Of a DNA stretch of 64,000 nt, positions 23,866 to 34,615 are shown piece after piece. The notes under the pieces were generated by a model. It was given only the letters and a program-made list of their open reading frames with translations, had not been told where the DNA came from and searched no databases. Within the stretch, counting starts at the first letter, position 1; every line of letters begins with the position of its first letter. Origin of the DNA: Glebionis coronaria (Eukaryota; Streptophyta; Magnoliopsida; Asterales; Asteraceae); the NCBI GenBank assembly GCA_025667525.1, contig CM046877.1:292140364-292204363 (forward strand), written 5' to 3'. Made by a program: the position numbers and the translations under genes.

Positions 23866-24177
23866 TGAAAGGCATCAAAAACCAACCATGGTTCGGGTGG
23901 TCGGGGATGATCAAAGAACATGTATGCCATTGTTGTTCTTAGAGAGAGAAAGTTAGAGAGAGGTGAAGAATGTTATATGTTTTATTCCAAGTGAAAATAA
24001 AACAAGAAAAATAAACAAACTTCCACACCCCCATGGAGAGTCATGGGGGGTATTTATAGGCCTAACATACTAGAACTATACTACCTTTACATAATAAGTC
24101 CCTGCATTTAGTAAAAGGATATAAGTCTATTCCAACTCACGTGAAAGGCGCCAGCTTACCAAAAAGTAAGTCTAACA
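23866..24177 (-). repeat. 3' LTR of element L
   Basis: 312 bp, TG...CA ends. The minus strand has a TATA box (complement of TATTTATA at 24051-24058). Differs from 27511-27822 at four positions. Confidence 0.93.
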
Positions 24178-24724
24178 ATCTCCCTCCAAGATGGTGACTC
24201 ACGTGAGTTGGTTACAATGTTTCCTACAAGCAAAAAACTAACGGAAAAAGGTGAGCATGAATCCAGCATTCCTTGAGACAGTCTTCAGCGACCTTCATCT
24301 TCTTGAATACTCCAGCTCAATTTCTCCAACTAGTAGAATCTAGTTGGGTTTTACTCCCTCCCAACTAGAAGGCCCTTCATAAAACAAGCAGTAAAGATTG
24401 CTCCCTCCCAAACAGATCATACAAAGGAAATCTGTGGGAGGTGATAACGTCATCAACATTCTCTCACAAATTGAAGCAATCCCAGTCTTGATTCTATGAT
24501 AGATTACCAGAAGTACACACTCTATCCCGAACATGAAGTAAAACTGTAGCACCAGAGTCAATTAAGTCCCGGAAATGCACATTTCTCCTGCTAGAACAGT
24601 GATGATAAAAAGATTGCCACATCAAAGTCAATTAAGTCCCGAATGTAGTCAACTTATCCCTCTATGTAGAAACGGTAACACCAAAGTCAAGTGACCCCGC
24701 ATGTACACATTTCTCCCTCCAGGA
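24178..24724 (-). promoter_or_regulatory. Polypurine tract of L and upstream repeats of it
   Basis: The functional tract is the plus-strand ATCTCCCTCC directly next to the LTR. Further CTCCCTCC(C) copies occur at about 24353, 24403 and 24713, each surrounded by similar text. Only the LTR-adjacent copy is expected to prime; the others look like duplicated tracts. Confidence 0.6.
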
Positions 24725-25399
24725 TGATACCTATTAAGGGAATCATCCTTCATGTGTGTACGTGGTATGCCAACTGGAACCGCTTACTTAGTAACTATTA
24801 CTATGTGAGAAGATGTCAACAATATCTCTCTAAACAAAATTCTCTCAAGATCACCCCGAACTGAATCCCCTTATCAATTCTGTTGGCTATTGATAGTGAC
24901 CACTGATGAAGATAACCCGATAATCCAAACTTGAAACTGAAGTAGAATTCCCCAAACTTGATCTTAAGCTTGCACTATAGTAGAATGAAGAGCGATGCAG
25001 AGAAGTCTTAAACGTACCCCATACCAAAGAGCGGTATTAAAAAGGTACAACCTCTCTAAAGTACCCTATACCAAAACAGGCGGTATATGAAAAGATACTA
25101 CATCTCTTGAAGAAATCCACAACTTCAAGTGCGTGTGACACTGAGAACCGCAACGAAGCTCCCAAAAAATGATAGTTATCCATGTCGTCGTCCATCCTCC
25201 CCTTGACAATGGAAACTAGATACTTCAAGTCTTATTCATAACCGTATATGCTCGAGCAAGTTATCTTAGAAAGTCGTAAGTACTTCTTTCAAGATAAAAT
25301 AAGAACGCCTCTGAAAAATCTCACTTCAACCTCAAATAAGTAGCATCGAATCATCTTCGTAATCACATAAACCGTAATAGCCGTTAGGAATTTAGGTGA
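24725..25399. other. Interior of element L, no recognisable gene
   Basis: This stretch has mixed composition, with scattered short tracts and no reading frame over 63 codons. On the minus strand it is the region before the polypurine repeats. I see no domain. Confidence 0.6.
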
Positions 25400-26700
25400 A
25401 TTTTTGATAAGGATCGTTTTAGTGTAATGTACCGTGTGTGTTGTGTTTGTTGTGTTTGTTGTCCGTGAAGAAGTGATATGATCGAAAACGGATATTCAGC
25501 CAGAATGTCACTGTTTAAACGGCCCGCCAACGTATTAAAATCTTGTCCCATAATCATTTAACTCGACAACAATTTTATTACTTGGTTCTTTCGAAATACC
25601 CGGCTCAATCCAATGACCCCGTAACTCAAAAATCCGAAATGATTAATTTTGCAAAATTCGGAAATAAAATCGATCATGCCGAATACGATTGCAAAAATTA
25701 ATCGACCCACAATATGCCTACATAAAATGTAGTGATCGGCCCGTCAACCATGTACCACACTTAGATATGAACATATGTCATATGTAATCACACTCATATA
25801 TGAACATTTATCATTCGGCCCATCACTTTTGCATTACCCAATCAAAACAAGGTTAAAACAAGCCCCAAATGTAATAAAACTTTTAGGCCCATTAAATGTA
25901 ATCAGTTGATTAACCGTGTGATCACAACACCTTGTAAAGTCCGCCCTTTACTAATAAAGCCACGTGTAGATTGAGTTTCAACAGATGAGATATAAAATCT
26001 CGCAATCCTAATGATTCTCACATACCTAACCTAGTCCATATTGTTTATACCGCCTCTTTCATCAAATCTCCATCTCAACAGCTCCCCAAACATCACCCAT
26101 CACTCAATCTCATCTCAATCCCATCAAACACAAATCATCAAAGACGCAGCCCATCAAATCTTTAATCTTAAAAATCAATCACATACACAAAACACTCGAA
26201 CGTCTCCCTAACCCACGAATCAAGAACAGAAACATAGATTAATTCCAAGTGATTCGGCATCCAGACCTTGAATATGACACGGGTAGGTATGATAATTGAT
26301 TGAGGGCTTTGTTATTTTTGATTGTTGCATGCCGGAGATAAAGATTGAGTCTAACATACTTGTTATACTCAAGTCTTATCAATCTCAAATATCAACACGG
26401 GTGAAAGCCCTTGATGGATCTGTGAAGAGAAGTTAAACGAAAACAAATCTTTTTTAAAAGATTAACAAAAACGTTTAAACAAATCTGAGGTCTTGAAGTT
26501 GAATGTTTTTCGAGTCTATAATTAGAAGGGTTTAGGGGACGATGGGGTTAGGATTAGATATGAGGTGTTGTGGAGATAAAAGGATGGAGAGTAGAAACAT
26601 TTTTGTTACAGATTTGGTCTCGGTTTAGGTCTCGGATTGATTTAAATGATTTGAGAAAAATGGGTCGAGTTGAATGTTACTGGTATTGCATGTTGTGTAA
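25400..26700 (+). promoter_or_regulatory. Possible captured host promoter, 5' UTR and first exon inside L
   Basis: On the plus strand, opposite to L: GGCCCA (site II-like) motifs at 25817-25822 and 25886-25891, a G-box CACGTG at 25961-25966, and a TATAAAA at 25991-25997. About 250 bases of C/A/T-rich, G-poor sequence like a plant 5' UTR follow. An ATG at 26274 begins MTR and runs at once into GTAGGTATG, a good splice donor (GT at 26283). The following 400 bases are T-rich, like an intron. I infer a captured gene start. Three residues cannot identify the gene. Confidence 0.4.
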
Positions 26701-26764
26701 TGAATTATCTGATGGTTTTAAAAGAATATGAGTCTAAATCTGATTTTATATGATGACTGATTTA

Positions 26765-27085
26765 AACTCTCTTTGCAATGATATTCGTCCAACCATCGCA
26801 ATATTCTAAATAATGCACCATCGCAATCTGTTAACTTTTCCAGTCCATCGGAATAAGCATGAGTCTTTCATCGCAATGTTTTAACTTCCATCGCAATAAA
26901 CACTTAAAACCTATCGCAATAAGCCAAAGTCCATCGCAATGTTGTCGAAAAAAATTTGGGCAGCGTGACGACTTGGCTACCATTGCGATGGATCAAGCCA
27001 TCCATCGCAATGAGGACAGCCTTAACCATCGGAATGTAAAAAAAAATCCATCGGAATAAATCCGAGAAATGAAGCCGTCGCAATA
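26765..27085 (-). repeat. Array of ATCGCAAT/ATCGGAAT motifs in the leader of L
   Basis: About twelve copies of CATCGCAAT or CATCGGAAT, one of them inverted (ATTGCGATGG), are spaced 10-50 bases apart. The array lies between the PBS and the rest of the interior. It is very like the array in Copia A (33630-34090). Confidence 0.85.
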
Positions 27086-27496
27086 TCCATCTGAGTAATC
27101 CCATCAATATTCCATCTGAAAAGGGTTTTGTTTTGACCAAGTATTTTTGTCACCCCTAAAAAAATGGTTGGACCATATGAATTTTGTCCTTATCCCCACA
27201 CATAAAAAATGAAGAACAGATTAAGGTAATAAGGGACAAAATCAAATAAACGGGTACAAAAATGGACAAAACTACAGAATATTTCGAGACAAGATTGGAA
27301 TAAAGAGCACAAATTTGGACGACCAATAACAAACACAGATAACGAGACATGAAGTATTTGGAACAGATAGGAAAATAATGATACAAAAATTGATATTTCA
27401 AGATAAGAATTGAAAAGAAATACCAATCGCGAGTCATAACATAACACGAACACAAAGCACAACACGAATCACACGGATACACGACACCCCCGGTTA

Positions 27497-27508
27497 TCTC
27501 TGATACCA
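27497..27508 (-). promoter_or_regulatory. Primer binding site of element L
   Basis: The plus strand reads TCTCTGATACCA, complement of TGGTATCAGAGA, matching initiator tRNA-Met except at the last base. Two bases separate it from the LTR at 27511, as in Copia A and B. Confidence 0.85.
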
Positions 27509-27510
27509 AT

Positions 27511-27822
27511 TGAAAGGCATCAAAAACCCACCATGGTTTGGGTGGTCGGGGATGATCAAAGAACATGTATGCCATTGTTGTTCTTAGAGAGAGAAAGTTA
27601 GAGAGAGGTGAAGAATGTTATGTGTTTTATTCCAAGTGAAAATAAAACAAGAAAAATAAACAAACTTCCACACCCCCATGGAGAGTCATGGGGGGTATTT
27701 ATAGGCCTAACATACTAGAACTATACTACCTTTACATAATAAGTACCTGCATTTAGTAAAAGGATATAAGTCTATTCCAACTCACGTGAAAGGCGCCAGC
27801 TTACCAAAAAGTAAGTCTAACA
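27511..27822 (-). repeat. 5' LTR of element L
   Basis: 312 bp, flanked by the PBS on its left and by the ACGAT duplication on its right. A TATA box (complement of TATTTATA) lies at 27696-27703. Confidence 0.93.
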
Positions 27823-27873
27823 ACGATCTTAAGGGTACTATTCATGGTAAAAGCATGCGGGTTTTACACAAAC

Positions 27874-28871
27874 TATGTGCCGTTGTCAGTTCGAATGCGG
27901 CGAGCAGTAGCATTAAGACGCACTTGGATCATCTTTAAGAACTTGATAATAAATTCCGGTACCTTATCCTTAGATGCCAAAAAATTTATCCATGTAAACC
28001 GCGAGTAATCATCCACCATAACTAGCATACACTTTCCACCACTCACATTGGCAGTCCGCACTGGCCCACAAAGATCCATATGTATAAGATGCAATGGTTC
28101 TTGGTTGGTATTTTCGGCTTTAGGTTTGTAAGATTTCTTGGTACTTTTCCCCAATGAACACGCGGAACATAAATGATCCTTGTTGAATTTAAGTTTCAGA
28201 AGACCACGAACGAGTTCGCTTTTAGCCAAGTGGTTAATAGCATCAAAATTAAGATGAGATAACCGTCGATGCCATAACCATGACTTGGTCTTCGAAGCTT
28301 TGTAGAGAAGAAATACGGGAGAGGCGGCCATCATGTTTTGAATAGACAATGTGTATAGATTATCCCCTCGAGAACCTTTTAACAAATCATTTCCTGCTAA
28401 ATCACGAATGAAGCAAGTATGTTGTCGAAAAGCAACTTCAAGGTTGGAATCGCAAAATTGTCCCACTGAGAATAAATTGTGACCTAGTCCTTCCACATAA
28501 CATACCCATGAAATCGTAACATTCCTAATCTGATATTCACCATACCCCATAATCTTAGCAATATGATCATTACCAAACTTAACCATTCTTAGAAACTTGC
28601 TGACGAAATTTTTGAGCATCGATCGATCTCCGGTCATATGCTTGGAGCACCCAGATTCCAAGTACCAGAGGATGATTTGGACCACCTGAAAAATATCACC
28701 AGACAAAGACGATGTATCAGAATCTATTTGTTCCTCAAAGTTAGTAGGTACAGATATAATTATCTTAGATTGGCTATCCTGAGGTTGCTTAGGTTTCCAA
28801 ACTTGCTTCCTGGTTGTCGGTTTAGATACAGGTTGTCTAATGACCTGAGGTACTATCGCATTGGTAGGCAC
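27874..28871 (-). pseudogene. Copia A: protease and N-terminal integrase
   Basis: An open frame of 332 codons, cut at the C insertion. The protease motif reads [13 protein letters not shown]; the residue expected to be the catalytic aspartate is glutamate here, while B keeps aspartate, so this protease is probably dead. Next come the Copia GAG-pre-integrase zinc region (WHRRLSHLNFDAINHL, then CSACSLGK) and the integrase core with HMDLCGPVR and IRTDNGT. The rest of integrase is at 7036-8764. Directly at the join, the reading frame has a TAG in place of a glutamate codon. Confidence 0.9.
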
Positions 28872-31800
28872 AGTAGTGGAGGCTGACCTAGTTAAAGGGC
28901 GTTGTTTCGCTACGTGAGTGCTAGGCTTCCTAGTTAAAGGACGCTGAGACCTAACCTTAGTGGAAGTGATCCTAGTTAAAGGGCACTTAGTTCCATTAGC
29001 AGTAAAGGTCCTACCAGTGGGTTTCCATTTCCATCCAACTTGGGTGAGTATTCTCCCAGTTGGTTTCTATTCAAGGTTGTTCCTAATAGCAAGCATTTCA
29101 TTAAAGTGATCAAGAAGGCATAAATCATGACGTTGAGAAAACATGCATTCATTACAACTCTAACAACATAAATCAGAATTCACATTCGGCTTAGGCTGCT
29201 GCACAAACGCAGAGCTTTTAGTCTTAGCTACATGATTCTTTTTATTCGAATGCGAAATAGCATTCCTAGGGTGAACTTCTACTTCCTTCTGCGTAGTGCT
29301 ACTAGTGAGAGGCTTGATCCTATCTTTCGTTGTGCGTGATCCGTTAGCCTTAGTAGACGAAATTAATCCTGTAGAAGGCAAAGGAACATTAGTGGCAGAA
29401 TTTGATTTGGCCTTAGGTTTTGCATCTATCATTAACAAAGGTTTAGCTCCGGGAGTCTTATTGAATGGAGTTATGGCAATGGGTTGTGTGGTAAGTGGTG
29501 CAGAACCCGGTTGTCCTATGTATTGCAGGGATGCTAAGCAATATTGAACTCTCTTAATGTATGCATGAGCTGAGTAATAGTGACTACTTGAGGGATCTAA
29601 CGCATAAAGGTCATCTAAGATATCCCTAACAAGGTTCACGTGCTTAATGGCATTTGACATGTACACAGCGTATGCATCCGGGTTATTCTTATGGGACGGG
29701 TTCTTATGAATTACCACTTGATGGGTTGGTGGAGCACTAGAGGATGGTGCAGAGATAGTAGATAGGTTATCAACAACTTCTTGTCGGGTGAGTTGAAGTG
29801 TCTCCTTTAACTCAGCCAAAACCATGTTTTTGTCAATGAGCTGGATGTTAAGTTCAGCGATTTCCTCACACTTTTGGTTCAGTTGTTCAACAAGTGATTG
29901 TTGCTGTGTCGCGTTAAAAGCGAACCGTTCTTCTATTAAACCATAAAGATTGGAAAATCCATGTCTTTCACGTTCCATCTCCCCTAGAACAGATGAAGTC
30001 TAGATTCTAAGGCATGGTTTTTTATCATTGCAGCATCTAGTTCGTGTTTCAAATGTTCTACAGATAATGATTCTCTCTTAAGTCTCATGATCTCTTCTTC
30101 TAATGCCTGAACTACCTGAATCATCTTGTCACTGGTCTCAATGTTGTTTTCACAATCGTTTGGTTTTGAAAGATTTTCAGTTACAGATTGCTGTTCTATT
30201 TCAAGAGAAATACAGTGTTGTTGAAGATTTTCAAAACGTTTTGAAAGTGAGTTAAAATAATCTTGAAGCTTTAAAAATTCAGCGTTAGATTCGTGACATG
30301 AATGATTATCTACGGTATCTACAGGTTCAACACTATTCACAGAAAGATCAGGCACATCATCACAACTATTCACAGCAGAGGTCATCTCACTAGCATACTT
30401 AATCGTCACAATTTGCATCACATCGACAGATACCGCTTGTTCCAAGAAACTATCGTATTCGGACAACATCTTTTCTTTCTCAACTAAATGTTGCTCATAA
30501 ACATCATCCATTTCATGGAAAACTTTTTGAATTTCTTTCATTTCGAAATTAAGATTATCTCCTAGATCTAGATAGCTCTCGTGAAGACTACGTACAAATG
30601 GAATGATCTCTCTCTCAAATACCGATTTCATGTGTTCGAAAGCCCATTCTCCAGTGGTTTTTTCCGTTGGAGTTGTATTTTTTCCGTTGGAGTTGTACAT
30701 TCGTTAATGACCTTTTCAAAATTACTAAAGTGTCGGTTAATTACTTCCAAGGAGATCAAAACTATACTTACTGGTGGAAGAACCTTTGGAGTCTCCTTAG
30801 GTTATGCCGAATTGAGAAGTGTAGGAAATGTACTAGGGATCTCTTTATTAGACATGTAATTGGGTTTTGAGATTAAATCCCCATGTATATTAAAGCGTTT
30901 TCTAAAGTCCGTTCTTGCATATTCTTCATTCATCTTAGAATAGTCAAACTCGGGATATGTGGGAAGGAGTTTAGAACGTCTCTCTTCATACGGTGACATA
31001 GGGTCAGAAGGTTCCTTAAAGGCAATCGGATCTAAGACCAAACCTAACATGGTTGCATCATAAAGTCGCGGGTTGTGGCGAAAAGCTTGCTTTGCAACCC
31101 CGGGTTAGGCTTAAGGTCTTTTTGACGCGAGAGATTGAATTCCTTAAAAGAAGCCTCGAACAAATGTACTAATTGTGACGTAGAGTATTGACGTAATAGC
31201 AAATTATCAATCTTCTTAATTTTATTAGACGCATTAATTTCCACTTCAACTTTTTTAGCCTCGGGGACTTCAAAATCCGTTTTAAATTTTTGAAAATTAG
31301 TTACGACTAATGCTTTTTCTTTAATTTTTTAGAAAGATTTGCCTTTAACGTTTCAATTTCTGTTAAATGACCCATTTGAGCTAGTCGAAAATGATCAAAT
31401 TTGGGGTTGGTCAGACTAGTGGACGAGGGAATTAATTCCAAGGTTTGCACCTTTTGTTCATACAAAGCAAGCTGGTCAGATAATTCCTTGTTGGCATCTA
31501 GGGTTTCAAGGACCGTAGTATTCATTTGGCCAAGTAAAGATGCTGAAACTGTAACCAAATCTTGTTGAGCAGGAGACGTCATATGAGAAATAGTAGCTGG
31601 TTGTATTTCACTCAAAGTCTGGGGACTTGCATTGATATTGCTATCGTTGCTTGTCTCCTCGTTTGAGTTACTCACCACCGAAGGCTCTTCCTGATACTGA
31701 GACCCTTGCCCAACTTGATAAGGGACAATACTAGTATCATTGTTAGAACATGGTACCTCAGAGATGCGGTCAGACCCATAAAGTGAAATCTGAGCCATTA

Positions 31801-31939
31801 GAGCTGCCTTGGTGGTGTTGAAGTCATCACAGTCTGAGTCATATGCATCCAGATCATCTGCTTGATATGTTGCATTCTGAGTGTAGGTTGCTGTGGTTCC
31901 CTCATTTTCCGTAACTCTCGGATCCACAAGAAATGACAA
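28872..31939 (-). pseudogene. Copia A: long linker between CCHC knuckle and protease
   Basis: Broken frames (31939-31307, 31244-31044, 31050-30802, 30700-29984, 29978-29160, then short pieces) match the 1215-codon frame of Copia B. The region is rich in charged and glutamine-rich heptads, so coiled coil is likely (for example around 30200-30000). It holds a conserved block with [19 protein letters not shown], and near 29000 short motifs of the PLTR type. A 20 bp tandem duplication occurs at about 30658-30698. Its function is unknown. A linker this long is not part of the standard Copia polyprotein. Confidence 0.75.
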
Positions 31940-32764
31940 CTCCTCCTCATCTAATTCCCGACCCTATGCTTGAGCATTAACCAGATATAGTTTCTCTTGA
32001 AACCATGTACCATCCCTCTTCATTTTTTGTTGCTTACAATCCTTAGCCATATGCCCTTCTCCCTTGCAGTTGTAGCAGGTGATCATCTTCAATGTACCTG
32101 TAGCCTTTCCCTTTGAAGTAGCAATGGTATAAGTACGGACAGCAATTGAAGAACTTGGGCGCCCCTGAATTGGTTGAACCATGACCCTGCCATCTTGAAT
32201 GGTAGCTTATTGACGAGAGTTAGAAGAATTCCTCAGTTGATTGTTTGTTGGAGACGGTCTTCTATACCCTTGTTTGCTTAATGTTTGAGTAAGATAGACA
32301 AACATCTTGGCTAACACTTCAACTGGATTATCTCCTTCTCTAAGTTCAGGGACTGGCACCTCATCGTCACAGTATAAAACTGGAGCTGGAGGAACTTCAT
32401 ACACATGTGAAGGAGCACTGACGTGTTGAGAGTAACTGGACTGACCTACTTCATGGTTTGGATAAGTGACTGCAGGAACCTGAGGAGATTGGTAAGGTAA
32501 ATACCCTTGCTGACCATAAGTTGATGGATATAGATGTGGATCCCTTTGTGATGATGATGCTTGATGCTGATATTGATTCGGATAAGATGTGAGTGGTTGG
32601 GGTAAAATTGAATACTGAGAGAAGCTTGGTGTGCGATAAGCTGGCTGATGATAAGCGTGATGTCCCATTGTAGAAGATATGTTGTTATATGACAAACTTG
32701 GTTGATTTGCCATTAATGCCAATGGTTCGGGAGAGTATCCTTGAGACATCCATTTCATTATCAC
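31940..32764 (-). pseudogene. Copia A: Pro/Tyr/Gln-rich region and CCHC knuckle
   Basis: Frame 32764-32207 is rich in Q, Y, S and P. Frame 32182-31964 has the nucleocapsid knuckle [14 protein letters not shown] (C-X2-C-X4-H-X4-C). They are separated by a stop near 32207. The knuckle binds genomic RNA in this class of Gag. Confidence 0.85.
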
Positions 32765-33444
32765 ATGCCTTTCTTGTTGCTACAAGAAAGAGTACAATTG
32801 ATCTAAGTTTGATTTATGCAAATCACGGATCAACTTAACATCAGTGACATATTGGCTCCACTCTACAGGTAGTGTGTTCAGAAACTTAGTGTTGATCTGA
32901 AACTGAGCAATGGAGAGGTTATAGACATTCAAGTCATTCATGAGTGTGGTGAATCGCCAATAATAGTCATGAAGAGTCTCCCCTGGAATGTATGTGAAAC
33001 GTCATACAGTTGACATTCGCGTTCTTTCTTAGACAAGGAAGTGCCTTGTAGCAATACCTCCAACCGCTCCCATAATGCCTTTGTCACCATATAGTTACTT
33101 ACCATTCGAAAAATATCTGGAGGAAGAGCTTGCCTGATAGTCTTAGTAGCACGTTCATCCGCCTCAGCAATGATTTGTTCTGCAGGTGCTAGTTCAGCAA
33201 AGACTCTTGGTCTTGTCACATTATCGATCATCACGGTTCCATAATCAAGTGGTCCTTCTTGAATGGACTTGACCATAAGGCATCCATTTGGACGATCCAT
33301 AATATAAGATATCATGCGCTCTTGCCATGCTTCAAATAGATCTTTGATATGCAATGGTGGACGGGTATCGGTACCCGAGATGATGGAAATATCCGTAAGT
33401 GAAGTGAACGTCGGCATCATTTGCATAAATAAATGTGGATTCAT
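32765..33444 (-). pseudogene. Copia A: gag capsid
   Basis: The start is taken at 33444 (MNPHLF), which aligns with the start of B at 45663. Conserved features are ISGTDTRPPL, KDLFEAWQERM, and KTIRQALPPDIFRMVSNYMVTKALWERL, of the plant Copia Gag (UBN2 / retrotransposon gag type). The frame runs to 32938; a frameshift lies near 33000, where B reads YDLFDRFQ. Confidence 0.85.
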
Positions 33445-33629
33445 GTTTAACACTTGAAGAAAAAGATTACCAAAAGTGATCGAGCAATGAAATAAGGTTA
33501 TGTGTTTTTGTATTCTTGAATTAAAGATGTTCTTATCTTTTTGTTGTGTGGTTGTTGAGAATTACCAAATTAATGCAAAGTATTAAAATCCTCTAAGTTA
33601 TGCAAATTTTATCCCAAAATTAAACAAAT

Positions 33630-34090
33630 TCTATCGGAATAGTACACCTATCGCAATAACATATGTATCGCAATATGACCTTCTATCGCAAGAAACCCCT
33701 GTCGCAATAAACCCCTGTCGCAATAAACCCCTGTCGCAATATGTTGTCTATCGCAATGTTGCTAGTATCGCAATAAGACAAGTTTCGCAATGTATATCTA
33801 TCGCAATATACCTATCGCAATAAGGTGTTGTCGGAATATGTATCGCAATATGAGACTATCACAATATGGCTGTCGCAATGTGGGCAGAGTAACGTTTCTA
33901 TAAACCTTAAATCCGTCGCAATCAATGTAAGATCGCAATAAGCGTCGGAATAAGGGGTATCACAATCCTGATCACAAAGTAAAACCCTAGGGTTATTGCG
34001 ATCAAACCTTTGTACTTACCTGTCCTTTTCCGATGGAAACCGTCGCAATATGTAGACAAATTCGCAACTTTTAGCCAAAGAATTTCGCAA
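33630..34090 (-). repeat. Array of TCGCAATA motifs in the leader of Copia A
   Basis: About 22 copies of TATCGCAATA, GTCGCAATA and close variants lie in 460 bases. Part of the array is a perfect tandem (three units of CCCCTGTCGCAATAAA near 33700). One copy is inverted (ATTGCGAT at about 33994). The array lies between the PBS and gag, in the RNA leader. Confidence 0.88.
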
Positions 34091-34290
34091 CTTTTTGCCA
34101 AAAAGATTCGTGCTTTAACCAAACCAAAATACCCAAATCACTAAAACAACAATAATAAAGGTATATGAATCACTTAGAACACTAAAAACACGAAAAAATT
34201 TTGAAACTTTGGTAAAAAAATATTCAAAACCCACGAACTTGTTGAATCAACAAGAACAACAATAAAAAACAACCTTTATTTCATCCCATG

Positions 34291-34303
34291 GCTCTTGATA
34301 CCA
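34291..34303 (-). promoter_or_regulatory. Primer binding site of Copia A
   Basis: GCTCTTGATACCA is the complement of the initiator-Met site with one extra T. Two bases separate it from the LTR at 34306. It fixes the right LTR as the 5' LTR. Confidence 0.85.
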
Positions 34304-34305
34304 AT

Positions 34306-34615
34306 TGTAGAATATTGATAATCTTTGATTCTATCAAGAGGGTTGATGTTTTTAGAGAGAGAAACTAGATAGAGAAAGAGAAAGAAAAACAAAGTATATT
34401 ATGAAAAATAATGAAACAACCAACACCCTCTCCATCAAAGGAGAGGGCTTTTATACCCAAGCCATGGTGGGCTTGGGACTTCCAACCCATGGACATTTCC
34501 ATGGGCTAGGCTTTTAACTAAATAAAGTAAATAACTAACTACGAGCCTACAACGTTTAATAATATTGTTGGAGTGATCGATACTTCTAATATACGTTAAA
34601 AACGTATTTCCAACA
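34306..34615 (-). repeat. 5' LTR of Copia A
   Basis: 310 bp from TGTAGAAT to TTTCCAACA; in reverse complement it is related to the 300 bp LTR of B. Minus-strand TATA box is the complement of TTTTATA at 34449-34455. The bases to the right (GGGGA, 34616) would be one target duplication; the other was lost with the 3' end of A. Confidence 0.88.

Larger units (their letters stand above)
23866..27822 (-). mobile_element. Element L: short non-coding Copia-like retrotransposon
   Basis: The element is 3957 bp, with two 312 bp LTRs (TGAAAGGC...GTCTAACA) that differ by four substitutions, and 5-base duplications ACGAT at 23861-23865 and 27823-27827. It has a PBS of the initiator-Met type (27497-27508) and a polypurine tract at 24178-24190, both on the minus strand. 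The 3.3 kb interior has no gag or pol, so L must have been mobilised by proteins of another element. The interior has repeated polypurine tracts, what looks like a host promoter and a leader motif array. Close LTR identity means a recent insertion. Confidence 0.92.
8765..27868 (-). mobile_element. Gypsy chromovirus C (Tekay-like), nested in Copia A
   Basis: Both ends are exact: TGTAACACC on the left and GGTTTTACA on the right, flanked by the 5-base duplication CAAAC (8760-8764 and 27869-27873). It has two LTRs (8765-15534 and 20929-27868), an iMet-type PBS at 20913-20924, a polypurine tract at 15535-15547, and gag-protease-RT-RNase H-integrase with a C-terminal chromodomain. Each LTR contains a later insertion (E and L). 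Net of these the LTRs are about 2982 and 2978 bp and clearly alike. The coding region carries several stops and frameshifts, plus three predicted introns in gag. Confidence 0.95.
20929..27868 (-). repeat. 5' LTR of element C, interrupted by element L
   Basis: Begins TGTAACACCCCA and ends GGTTTTACA. Element L occupies 23866-27822, with ACGAT on both sides. The matching stretch of the other LTR (about 15490) shows the undisturbed site. Apart from the insertions, the two LTRs differ by scattered substitutions, small indels and tandem repeat number. Confidence 0.93.
5516..34615 (-). mobile_element. Copia retrotransposon A, decayed, 3'-truncated, split by element C
   Basis: In minus-strand order: 5' LTR (34306-34615), PBS, motif-rich leader, gag, a CCHC knuckle, a long linker region, protease, integrase (interrupted), reverse transcriptase, RNase H and part of the 3' non-coding region. 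It is the same family as Copia B and can be aligned with it throughout. It lacks its 3' LTR. Element C (8765-27868) sits inside its integrase frame, flanked by CAAAC duplications. At least eight stops or frameshifts break the coding region, so it is an old copy. Confidence 0.85.

Noticed and set aside
27156..27575. Minus-strand frame of 139 codons spanning the L PBS and LTR
   Set aside because: It runs across LTR, PBS and leader. Such a frame cannot belong to one product, and it is hydrophobic only because of T-rich sequence.
33630..34090. CRISPR-like array of short regular repeats
   Set aside because: The genome is a plant. Repeats are 8-10 bases, spacers are irregular, and no cas genes exist. 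The repeat is a leader motif array.
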